A DNA stretch of 64,000 nt from positions 1-64,000 of the forward strand of contig MCFL01000060.1 of the NCBI GenBank assembly GCA_002102555.1, in the 5' to 3' direction. Below the pieces are notes generated by a model. It ran no database searches. It was not told the DNA's origin and saw nothing but the letters and a program-made list of their open reading frames with translations. The translations under genes were made by a program, and so were the position numbers. This DNA is from Catenaria anguillulae PL171 (lineage: Eukaryota; Blastocladiomycota; Blastocladiomycetes; Blastocladiales; Catenariaceae). This document shows positions 1 to 9,644 of the stretch, in pieces. How positions within the stretch are numbered: the stretch's first letter is position 1; each line of letters begins with the position of its first letter.

Positions 1-283
1 TCTCGTGTGTGATCTGCGAGCGCGTGCCTGGCTGAGTGCAACCATTCAAACTGCCTGGTTTTTTTTTTCACTAGCATTTTTTCGGTCATCTCTGCGACTC
101 GACCACTCGAGACAGCAGAGTTACATGGTGCCGATTACAATACCACATTCCCACAGCGCCCGCAACAGGAAGAAAGACTTACATATGTACATGACAACAC
201 AACTCGAAGCCCCCTTCCTGCAACTGGACAGACGATGACTATCTCTGGTCGATTCGATCATTCCGCTCCAACATACAATACAC

Positions 284-691
284 CTACTCGGACCTCTCGG
301 CCGACTTGATGCCCGAAATCTGATGCTGCAACTCGTCCACCACATTCTGCAACCGATGCTTGTTTTCGCGCAACGCGCCCAAGTTGCACCCGCGCTCTTT
401 CCCGTCGCGAGCAAACGCGTCCTGACGGCACTCTGCCTCAACGATTTGGCGGTCGATATGGTGCAGCATGGTGCGTGCCTTGTCCAAGTCGGAGCGGATG
501 GATTTGGCGCCACGGAGCGTGTTGTTGATTTCGACTTCGAGGTCTTCAATGCGTTTTGCGTCGGCGGTTGGGGTGCCTTCAGAGGCCGCTGTTTCACGTT
601 AGATGATTGAGTGAGTGAGTGCGCGAATGGCGGAGGATGACTACAAGTGGTGGAGCGTGGGTCACATACATGCTTTGCCGAGTCCCATCAT
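284..691 (-). CDS. Small coiled-coil protein, two exons
   Basis: Predicted exons are 691-670 and 588-284, read on the minus strand. They are separated by an 81-bp intron with a GTATGT donor and a CTAAC branch point just before the CAG acceptor. The spliced product is 108 aa and the phase is exact (327 nt). The start is an ATG-ATG pair with an in-frame stop shortly upstream. The protein is charged and helical (for example RIEDLEVEI, HRLQNVVDELQHQI) with heptad-like hydrophobic spacing, so a coiled coil is likely. I do not recognise the family. No signal peptide or membrane segment is visible. Confidence 0.6.
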
Positions 692-1220
692 TATGGAAAG
701 CAGTGAATAGATTTTTCTTTATGTGTGATGCGGGTAAGCCATGGCATGCATGCATGAGGATGTCGGCGCACAAGAGAAGGGACCGAGTGGAGAGAACGAG
801 GTCGGTCATGGCTTTATGAGGCGGGCAGGAATTAGGGGCACAGTCACGGTGTGACTCAGTGCCGCCCAATAATGCGACCCAAACATGAGAGTGAGACACT
901 TTCATTTGCCAACATAAAGTGCTCGATGGTCCGTCGATCAAGTTTCTTCCGGACACGAACGCGTCCATGTCGGTACACGTCGCGGAATACATGTTAATAT
1001 GCAAATGGAATTGCGTCATGCAACCATTAATGTGTCAAGCAGCATACCCATGAAGACTTGACGCAAAACAAAGAATACTCTCGGCACTACCCTCCCCGTC
1101 ATCTGCATCCCTGGTTTGCCTTGGCCCCACCCAAAGACCCGCGGGAAACCAGCCTCATCCTCCATCCATACACTTACCAGCACTTCTCCTTCCTTGAGTG
1201 AGCCAAGTACGGAAACAATC
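692..1220. other. Intergenic region, divergent promoters
   Basis: No convincing coding region. It separates the minus-strand coiled-coil gene from the plus-strand TRIC-like gene, so it should hold both promoters. No clear TATA box was identified. Open frames here lack the codon bias of the neighbours. Confidence 0.5.
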
Positions 1221-2269
1221 ATGGCAACAGACGTGACAACCTCATTGCAGCTCCTGGTCAGCCAGTACACGACCCAAATGCAGTCCTACCTTGGCGAATT
1301 CGCCCTCGACAAGGTGACCGCCGCTGCTTTGCTCGACGGCCTGTCCCTGATCCCATCTCAGGCAAAAACATACGGATTCAACCTCGGACCCATCTTCTTT
1401 TCCTGGGTCGCGGCCCTCCACGCTGCAAAGTACGACCCTTTCCTGACTCTGTCGTTCGCCAGCTTTTTTTTGTTTGCCTTGCCATTCTGACCGCCCGTCA
1501 CGTCTATCGTCACAGAGTTTGTACCAACCTCTTCAACAACATGCACCCAGAAACCTCGCTCCTGCACACCTGGGTCGCCGTCATGGTCCTTTCGTTTGGC
1601 GGCACCACCATGGCGTCCATGCTTCTCGCCCGCACACCCTCATGGCTCGCGCAAGATGACCTGCTCGCCGTCCACACTGCCGTGTACCTCCTCTTCCGCT
1701 TCACGCCCGCTGTCCATGTGGCCAATTTCGCAGGCTTGCCCTTCAAAATCGTGTGCGCCATTGGCGATGGCATTCGCCGCTCACTTGCCATCACGGCTTT
1801 TGCCGTGGATACCATTCAAGTCCGGTCGGCCCCTCCCTTGTCCAACTCAATTGTCGCGTGCTTGATTTGCGGCACGCTGTCGGGATGTGGCGGCGGCATT
1901 TTGAATGCCGTGTTTGGAATCACGCAGCGGTCGTGGACGCTCGGCACGCCCAAGGTGTCGCTGGACGTCCAGCTGGCTGCCGTGGTTGCTGTGGCGTACA
2001 CGTTTGCCATGCGATACGACGTCATCGACCGGGCAACGGCGCAGGGAATGGCGTGTGCGTTTACCGTGGTTGCGCTGATCGTCCAGGTGCTTGTGACGGA
2101 TTTGAGGACGCGATGGGCCAGGAGCGGCAAGGGAAAGATGGTTGGGAATGTCAAGTTGGCCAGCAATAAGCCATTGCCGGCAGCACCCGCTTCGAGCAAG
2201 GCTGGTGGGTCGCCTGTCCCGTCGCCGGGTAGGACACCGCGCAAGTCGGCCAGCGGATTGTTGCGTTAA
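1221..2269 (+). CDS. TRIC-type monovalent cation channel-like protein, copy 1
   Basis: Exons 1221-1429 and 1516-2269 give 320 aa. The 86-bp intron ends in a TCACAG acceptor and the frame is exact. The protein has about seven hydrophobic segments. Two features recall animal TRIC channels: a HPETS..HTWVAVMVLSFGG stretch after the second segment, and a Gly-rich SGCGGGILNAVFG segment corresponding to the fifth helix of TRIC-A/B. In animals TRIC channels pass K+ across the ER/SR membrane to balance Ca2+ release. The C-terminal ~70 residues are Lys/Pro/Ser-rich and probably cytosolic. A close paralog lies at 18065-19113 on the other strand. Function in this organism is inferred from family only. 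Confidence 0.72.
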
Positions 2270-3149
2270 TGACTCGTATGTCTTTCTGGCCGAGCCCAAT
2301 TATTGTCCCCTCTTCTTTACCTGTACTTTCCTTGCAGCCTTAAGTGACTTTTTTTTTACCCATTTCTTTCATGCAATCCCCATTCATCTCACTCGACTAT
2401 GCCAACCATGCCACAGTGGAGAATCTTGCACCGGAGTTGTCGTCGTGGATTGGCCATGTCTCAGTTGGACTGACATCAATGGCCGGCACGTCAGGTATGT
2501 AATACACTAAGTATGGCACTTTTTTTCAACGGCCCGCGCATGCTGCAGCTTCCATGTAAATGTTTACAGCAAACAATTTAATCAGCGAAATGAAACAGTT
2601 CAAGTTTGCTGTTAATCAGCCGTTTTGTCGTGTCACAGTTTGGATCTCAAACAGTCACAGGCAGCGCCACTACGCCAGCCAGGTGAGCGAGGACCCAGTC
2701 CACACAATGGACGGATGGAGCTATTTTCACGCACTTGGTGTGGATGGCATATGCAGCAGCAGCGGCCGCAAGCGCAAGCACAAGAGCGCCAATCGCAGCG
2801 CCGCCCCTTGTGTACTGTGGTGCCACACTCGCAAACCGGCTGAGACGCTCAATGTGCATGTGCGCATGTGAGAACGCTGGTGTGGCGAGCGAGCCAGCTG
2901 GATGTCTGGGTCCACCGCCGACCCTGCCGCACATACAAATAGGGTCTGCCTCCCTCCGTCCGTCATTCCGCTCCGGCAAGGACACACATCCCCTCCTTCT
3001 CCGACACAGTAGCCGGCTTTGAGCGGACCCTCTCTCATTTCTTGTGATCCTCCATCCTCCATTAGGTGCGTCAGACCCACTTTCATTTCCGACTCAGTAC
3101 TCACCTCATCCGCCGCTCCGACTCCATAGACTCAATAGAAGAGACCAAC
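2270..3149. other. Intergenic; possible small minus-strand ORF inside
   Basis: About 0.9 kb between the TRIC-like gene and the first secreted-protein gene. Plus-strand ORFs here are short and low-bias. A 70-codon minus-strand ORF (2859-2647) has one hydrophobic Ala-rich segment and is listed separately. Confidence 0.45.
2647..2859 (-). CDS. Possible small single-pass membrane protein
   Basis: A 70-codon ORF begins with MHIERLSRFASV and contains one Ala/Leu-rich hydrophobic stretch (AAIGALVLALAAAAAAYAI) followed by Lys and Cys residues. A GTGCGT donor-like site lies just after that stretch, so the true 3' end could be spliced. The size and topology resemble small mitochondrial or ER tail-anchored proteins, but I cannot assign a family. 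It could be chance. Confidence 0.25.
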   Translation of the reverse strand: MHIERLSRFASVAPQYTRGGAAIGALVLALAAAAAAYAIHTKCVKIAPSVHCVDWVLAHLAGVVALPVTV

Positions 3150-4143
3150 ATGAATGCAACCAAGTCTCTCACTGCCTTCCTTGCCCTCTTCTTGTTGGCC
3201 CTGACTGCATCGACTCTGGCTGCCCCGTCGACCCCGGCTCACCTCGACAAGCGTTTTGTCAAGTCGTGGATCGACCGCAAGATCATCAACCCGCTCGTCG
3301 ACAACCAAGTTGCGCCCATTCTCCGCAAGCAAGTGGACGAAACCGTTGAAAAGGTCAAGCCCGAACTGCTCAACGACGTGCCCAAAGTCTTCCGCCAGAC
3401 TCTGGCCGAGATCTTGGGCGTTGCGCCGATTGTCGACAATGAGGCCAAGTGCGGCTGGTTGCAGCCATTGTGCAATGCCATCATTCGCCCGCTCGACCGC
3501 ATTGTCGACAATGTCAAGACCAAGGCCAAGGTTGAGGTCGAGAAGGTGCTGGCCGATTCCAAGGTCCACTGCGTGAATGCCGCGCTTCGCAGCGTCAAGA
3601 AGCAGCTCTTCTTGGACGAGAACTCAAAGAAGGTGTTGGTCAAGCGTGGGTTGAAGGGCTGGTACCACACCAAGATCAACCATTTCATGGCCGTACGTTT
3701 CAAGTTGCCTTCACTGCAATTCCCAGCGTGTGTTCGGCTCCTGTCTCACGCCCTGTTGTACTCTGTCGGTTACATTCCAGAATGTCATGACCGAAATCCG
3801 CCCGGAAATCCACATTATTGTTCGCGAAATGTCGCAACGTTACCTGTCCAAGCTTCCCAACATCCTGCAATCCGCTGTCAACCCGTTCCTGCCCGAGTCG
3901 TTGCGCACGCCCCTCCCGCAGCACATCAACGACCGCAAGGCCAAGCGCGGCATCATGGACGCGATCCGCAATAAGATTGCCGAGTGGCAAAAGGCCATTT
4001 TGGCGCGCATTCACGATGTGGTTGAGGACGTGCTTGTTGGTCTTGAGGAGCAGATCATGGAGACGGTGCGCAAGACTACACGCAAGGCCGTGGCCGATGC
4101 GTTGCCGTTCTTCGATGAGGATGACGCCAAGTTCAAGAACTGA
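3150..4143 (+). CDS. Secreted protein with three dibasic (KR) sites, paralog 1
   Basis: Exons 3150-3692 and 3781-4143 give 301 aa in exact frame. An N-terminal signal peptide (LALFLLALTASTLAAP) is followed soon by DKR-FVKSWIDRK. Two more Lys-Arg sites occur, in VLVKRGLKGWYH and KAKRGIMDAI. All three are conserved in the adjacent paralog (4943-5953). Three cysteines are shared: two in AKCGWLQPLC and one in KVHC. The rest is amphipathic helical repeats rich in I/V/L and K/E. I do not recognise the family. The Lys-Arg sites and the kexin gene nearby suggest processing in the secretory pathway, which is inference. The product would be secreted. Confidence 0.75.
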
Positions 4144-4942
4144 GTGGGAGATTAGATTGTGTTTAACTGTACTCAAATCAGTGTCTGCAGCGCATATGAT
4201 TGATGTACAACTTTGCACACCGCCATGCCTCGTGCTCACTGTCATGTGTGCGACTGGCCGAGGACGGCTCGGGTTCCAATCAACTGACACTGCAGATACT
4301 CGTCAACCGTTAGGTAGGTACACTTCTCCCATGAGCGGTATGCTGCCAGCTTGACACCGACCCAGCCATACATACTTACTTGCACTGCCTGCAGTGAGCG
4401 GCCCTCTGGGTCGCAACTGGACAGTTGGATCACCCAACGGTTCTTCTGGATCGGCCCCACCACACAGCCAAGAAAGGGCGGCCAGAGGGGTGCCAACAAA
4501 AACATCAGTTGATGACAATGACGGCGGTGCAATAATGCTTTTTTCAGACATGACCGTCTCCGGCATTGACTCAGGTACATCGGTATGTAGCACTTCTCGA
4601 GGTGTGCAGATCCAGTCAGCCCCCAACAGCACAGCTTTTCTTTGTCCGACACGCCTCAATCAGCCCCGTCGCGTCTGAGATCTCCACTTTCTTGGCATCT
4701 TGAGACATGTTTAAGGTAAGTTGGCCCCAGGCATGTATGCACACTCGGAATGGCAAATGACCAAATCTACGTTCGCATAAAGGAAGGTGAATCAGAATAA
4801 GATTACTGAGCAGAAGCTCCCGACCCACCACCGACTCCCCCCGCGCACATAAAGCTTTGGCTGGAACCCCACTCTGGCAAGCACTGGTACAGCTGAATTC
4901 CTCCTCGACCTCGATAGATTGACAGTAGATTAGACGCTTGCC
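4144..4942. other. Intergenic; splice-like signals on the minus strand
   Basis: No clear gene. On the minus strand a GTAAGTATGT donor (about 4377) and a CTAACGG..TATCTGCAG branch/acceptor (about 4286) form a convincing intron of ~90 bp. The flanking open frames (4659-4303 and 4290 downward) have weak coding bias and cannot be joined without a long antisense overlap of the preceding gene. A possible non-coding or undetected transcript. A plus-strand promoter for the next gene should lie near 4840-4942, with CATAAAG at about 4848. Confidence 0.35.
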
Positions 4943-5953
4943 ATGATGTCCCAGCTCAAGCTACTTGTCTTCACTTTGATGGCTGTGATGCTTCTGGCCG
5001 CAATGCCTTGTGCAGCCGCCCCAGTCAACGACACATCCCTGCGGCATCCCCATGTCGAGAAACGCTTTGTCAAGGCCTGGATCGACCGCAAAATCATTAA
5101 CCCGATTGTCGACAAGCAAATTGCGCCCATCATCCGCACACAAGTCTTGACTTCTGTTCAAGCCGCCAAGCCCGACATCCTAGACGAAATCCCGGCCGCG
5201 TTTCGTGGCACCCTCGCCGAAATCTTGGGTGTTGCGCCAATCGCGGGCAATGAGGCAAAGTGCGGGTGGTTGCAACCCTTGTGTAACGCAATCTTGCGCC
5301 CGCTGGACCGCATTGTTGTCGAAGTAAAGCAGCGAGCCAGGGTCGAGGTGGATCGCGTCCTGCAGAATTCGACCGTCAGGTGTACTGAGGCAGCAATTCG
5401 CGGCATCAAGAAGCAGCTGTTTTTGGATGCGTCATCCAAGGATGCATTGCTCGGGAAGCGCTGGCTCAAGGGTTGGTATCACGGCAAGATCAACCACTTC
5501 ATGTCGGTACGTATTGCTATTGGCTTTATCAAGTTGTCACTCGTCAGAGACAGGACAGCGGAACCTAACCGTTTGTTACCTCCTTGTCTCAAGAACGTCA
5601 TGGCCGAAATCCGGCCCGAAGTCCACGCCATCTTTGTCGATGAAACCAACCGGTACCTCTCCGCACTTCCCGCAATTCTTCAGTCCAACATCAACAAGTT
5701 CCTGCCCGATTCGCTCAAGCCGACCAGCAGCGACCTTGGCTCTCGCCCATCCAAGCGCGGTGTCATGGACGCGATTCGTCGCAAAGTCCGTGAGTGGGAA
5801 TCGAGGATTGTGTCTCGCGTCCACAAGACGATTGAGGATGTCATGCTTGGGTTGGAGGATACTGTGATGGAGACGATTCGGAAGGCGGCGAGAAAGGCGG
5901 TTGCAGAGAAACTGCCGTTTTACGAGGTCGATGATGCCAAGTTCAAGAATTGA
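4943..5953 (+). CDS. Secreted protein with three dibasic (KR) sites, paralog 2
   Basis: Exons 4943-5506 and 5594-5953 give 307 aa. It has a signal peptide (LVFTLMAVMLLAAMPCAAAP), then VEKR-FVKAWIDRK. Further KR sites lie in LLGKRWLKGWYH and RPSKRGVMDAI, at the same places as in the paralog upstream. The cysteines of AKCGWLQPLC and VRC are also conserved. The intron sits at the same position as in paralog 1 (after HFMS/HFMA). It is 87 bp with no stop in frame, so an unspliced product would be 29 residues longer. Family unknown; secreted. The pair is a tandem duplication. Confidence 0.75.
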   Translation: MMSQLKLLVFTLMAVMLLAAMPCAAAPVNDTSLRHPHVEKRFVKAWIDRKIINPIVDKQIAPIIRTQVLTSVQAAKPDILDEIPAAFRGTLAEILGVAPIAGNEAKCGWLQPLCNAILRPLDRIVVEVKQRARVEVDRVLQNSTVRCTEAAIRGIKKQLFLDASSKDALLGKRWLKGWYHGKINHFMSVRIAIGFIKLSLVRDRTAEPNRLLPPCLKNVMAEIRPEVHAIFVDETNRYLSALPAILQSNINKFLPDSLKPTSSDLGSRPSKRGVMDAIRRKVREWESRIVSRVHKTIEDVMLGLEDTVMETIRKAARKAVAEKLPFYEVDDAKFKN

Positions 5954-6382
5954 GGCGAGGAATGTTGGCTGTTTTGCTTATTGTCGGTGGGACGTGAGTA
6001 CGGCTGTCGTTCATTCGAATGGCGGGTCACAGATCTATGAATTCGCCCATCCATTTGCAGTGCCATGGCGGCTGAAGCAAACGGACCGGGACTTTGCCGT
6101 CCGAATGTCATTACACCCGCCTCAATATGAGCTTAAGGCCAGCTGGTCATACCGATTGACGTTTCATCGGCGATTAATGTTGCAATCATTTGCAAAAGAT
6201 CTGTGCGAAAAATCCTGCCCGTGCTCTCTATTGCTGAACGAGTGCATTTATAGTTGAGAGTATAGTTACGAGCATGCACAGTGTAAGAAGACAAGTACAC
6301 TGGTACTGGTTACGTGCACCATGTTCTGGACATGGCGTTGGCAAACCGGACATGCGCTGGCCAACAAAAAAACTAGTAGAAT
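5954..6382. other. Convergent intergenic region
   Basis: 3' ends of the plus-strand secreted-protein gene and the minus-strand kexin gene meet here. Nothing else was identified. Confidence 0.5.
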
Positions 6383-9351
6383 TTACACCGGCGACGCAGA
6401 ACGTGGACTATCCACCTTAGCCGTCGCCAAGATGTTTGACTGGCTCGTCGTCGTGTCGCCCATTTCTTCCAATGGTGTTGCCGACTCCGCCCTCTTGGCC
6501 TTTGTTGTCACTTGAACGGCGGTCCGCTGCTCATCAGCGTCCACAGCGACCCGCTGCTGATTGCGCTTTTTCCACGCACGAGCGGCAAATGCACCAACAG
6601 CAACTATTGTCGCGGCGCCAGCTGCACCGCTGGCAAGCAAAATTGGATCTGGGCCAGAGCCTTTGTCTTCAGGGATAGTGAACTGTGTTGTTTTGCGACG
6701 GCGAGGAGAAGAGATGAATGACTGATGATGAGTATATGTGAGATGAAATCGGCCGCCCTCAGCGTTTCCCTCAAGGAGCAGAAAGGCATGTACGTACAGT
6801 TGTGTCAACCACTTCGCCCGTCAGGGACCCAGAGTGCCCGTGAATCTCCAATTCCCATCCAACCAACGTCCCGTTTGTCGTTGCATTGCCCAAATCTGCG
6901 ACCGCCAGCTTCCATTCACCCAAGGCCGGCTCGCCCCAGTGCTTGACTGATGTAAACTGCCAACCAGGCAAACCCGCATTCGACCGATCATCGGGCCGTG
7001 GCGTAGCCAGATTGCTCACAATGCCCGCCGGGGAAATGAGCTGGAACGCCAAATGCCCCCTCCTCGGATGCGTCACCCAAACGCGCGCTCCAACGCGCTC
7101 AACCACAAGTCCTTGACCTGGCGCGATGCCTGTCGTGGAATTGGTCACTGTAATGGATGCAGCAACGGGCAGGCGCATTGAGAAGGTCGACGTTTGCGAC
7201 GAGTATGGGATTCTGGTGTTGAGAACGGGTGAGGTTGCTTTATGTGTGAGACGAGGGGGGAGGGGTTTGTGAGCGCGGGTCGCGAGGAGAGCACGGGCAG
7301 CATCGATGCGGCCGTATGCAAAGTAGTCCGAGTGCGACAGGCCCGAGGGAAGCGTGGTCCATTGGGGCACGAATTGAGGCGTGTGAAAAGTGTTGTTGAC
7401 GGGAGTGATTTTCAGAGCGGATTTGCGAAGAATGTCGTGCACGTCGCGAACAGTGAGGGATGGGCTGCGCGTCATACGATTCGGCTGTCAGTAAATATGC
7501 TCACGTTTCCCAAACGAGGATTGAATTGAGCAGTCATCCGTACCGCACTTGAAGGATGAGGGCAACGATTGCCGAAGCAAGGGGCGTGGCCGCAGATGTA
7601 CCACCGTGGTCGTTTGCGCAACCAGTTCCACGGTCCGTGGTTGTCTGTTTCGGAACAGTCTCACCATGACATGAGATCACTTTGAAGGAATAACGACGAG
7701 AATGAGGTTCGTACAATTCCCACATTCTCGTTGCTGCTGTACCCAACGACCATGTGAGCAACACATGGCTCGCCGTACCACGGTACCTCATTGTATATGT
7801 CCACGGCTCCAATGGAAACCGTGTACAAATTGTTGGCAAATCCATCATAATCTAAAGGACCAGGTGAAAAAGCCGATGTGAGTGGGTGCAGGGCTCAACG
7901 AGAATCCGTTCAATGAACGTACTGCAGTTGTCCGCCTCACCACCATTCCCAGCCGCAAATACCATGACATTCCCCCTCCCGGCCCTCCCGTTATTTGCGG
8001 CGTTCACCAACGCCTGCTGAGTAAACCGTGAGGGCCCCGCCACAGTAGCACCATCGTCATCGGGTCCCCATGAATTGGAATACACATCAACACGCTCGTA
8101 GCGATAGTTGAGCGCAGCAACTTCGTCGGCAACGGTAATGTCTCCCGAAAGCAAGCGAATGCCCGCCAGCTTTGCGTCGTAAGCAAGGCCAACTCCGCAC
8201 ACGCCATTACCGGGTCGGGCACCAATTTCTCCAGCACAACGGGTGCCGTGTGTGTCGCTTGTCAATGCTGGGTAAGGAAGAGCCTTTTGAAGGTTGAAAT
8301 CGTAAGAGGCGTCAGCGTCCTGGAGAGAATGCGAGAAATCATGTGCGTGAGAACATGGGTCGCCAGTGGTCATGAGACATGGCTAATCCTGTACAAAGTT
8401 GTCCTTGAGATCCGGATGTGTGTAATCGAGACCATCGTCAATGAGGGTTACAGTAATGTTGCGACCAGTTATTTCTGGGTGGGAAATGGGTTCATGTCAG
8501 TGATTGGACTCAAAGCAGCTCGGCTGGAAGTGTTGGGTGATTGCATACTCGATGTCCATGCCGATATGGCGCTCACGTCGTTTCCAACAGCCACAGTATT
8601 GTTCTATTGAGGAAAACTATGAGTTCAAGTTGCAATGTATTGAGCGAACGAGTCCAAATCATACCAAATGCCACTGGTCCTGGAACTCGGGATCGTTGAT
8701 ACCAAGCACTGCCATTGACGGAGGGGCTTGCCTCTTGTTGAGGACTACCACTTGTCTCGGGGTATCATCGAGTACGGATCCGCGCTCCCTCAATTGTGAA
8801 GCCGATGGAGTATCAGGAATCGTCCTTGGCTTCCACTGACGATGACGAACCAGCGGTTTCCATTCCGATGCTTGGCTCAAATCCTTTGCGTCGCGCTTTC
8901 CGAGGCCATTTGAGGAGATGGCCGACGCTGTCGAGGCCAGTTGTTTGAGCTGCTCTTCATTCAAGTGTTCGGGAACGGCAAGCAAGTACGCGTTGGCGAG
9001 CTCGCCCATCCGGCCCACCAGTTTGGATCCGGGGATACGATTGACGAGCTCGACTGCCTCTTCGGGTGTCTCTAATGTGGCCGGAATGTACACGAATCCG
9101 TTGCTTCCTGCGTTCTTTGTTTTGATGCCGTCTTCACTTGACGCGTCTGCTTGAGGTTGGCCGTAGGTCAAGGGCGGAACGGCATTCTTGGCGATGGTGG
9201 TGGCACCGGCGCTTGAGGGTCCTTTGCTGACTTCTGAGTTGAGGATAGACTCTCGCACGGCGGCAGGAACAGCCAACGGTGTTGGCTCGGCCAAGATGAG
9301 ATGCATGCAGCAGCTGACAAGGACCAGCGCTGACAGAAAGTAGGACTTCAT
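6383..9351 (-). CDS. KEX2: Kexin-like proprotein convertase
   Basis: Eight exons: 9351-8665, 8603-8549, 8474-8395, 8319-7923, 7851-7715, 7644-7549, 7484-6798 and 6682-6383. Together they give 812 aa in exact frame, close to yeast Kex2 (814 aa). It opens with a signal peptide and a pro-region ending at LNKR (Arg207), a self-cleavage site. The subtilisin-type catalytic domain has Asp260 (LIDDGLDY), His298 (DTHGTRCAGE), Asn399 (FAAGNGG) and Ser469 (HGGTSAATPL). A P-domain follows (about 530-680, ending GWELEIHG). One membrane segment lies near 727-749 (ILLASGAAGAATIVAVGAF), then a ~60-residue tail. Kexins are Ca2+-dependent late-Golgi proteases cutting after Lys-Arg. The neighbouring secreted proteins carry such sites. 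Confidence 0.95.
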
Positions 9352-9644
9352 TGTATCATGAAAGGTGCATGAATGGATCAGTTTGCAGTGAGTAGAGCAC
9401 AGGTTACTTCTAAATGTCTACTGTCGTGTTTTGAGTTGTTATGCCTCGACTAGCCATGTAAAAGTGGAACGACGTCTGCTTGTCCTTGCGATCTTGAGTG
9501 CGATTCGATCCGAGATGCGAACGCGACGGACCCCGATCCAATCGAGCCCCAAGTTCCCATACGCCCCGTATTGGTGATAGAATGTGCTGTTCTCACGGTA
9601 TTATTCACGCGAGTCCGTCCAATCTCAAGTCCATACACGGCACC

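Noticed and set aside
3700-4290. 196-codon minus-strand ORF
   Set aside because: Mostly antisense to the second exon of secreted paralog 1. No family features.
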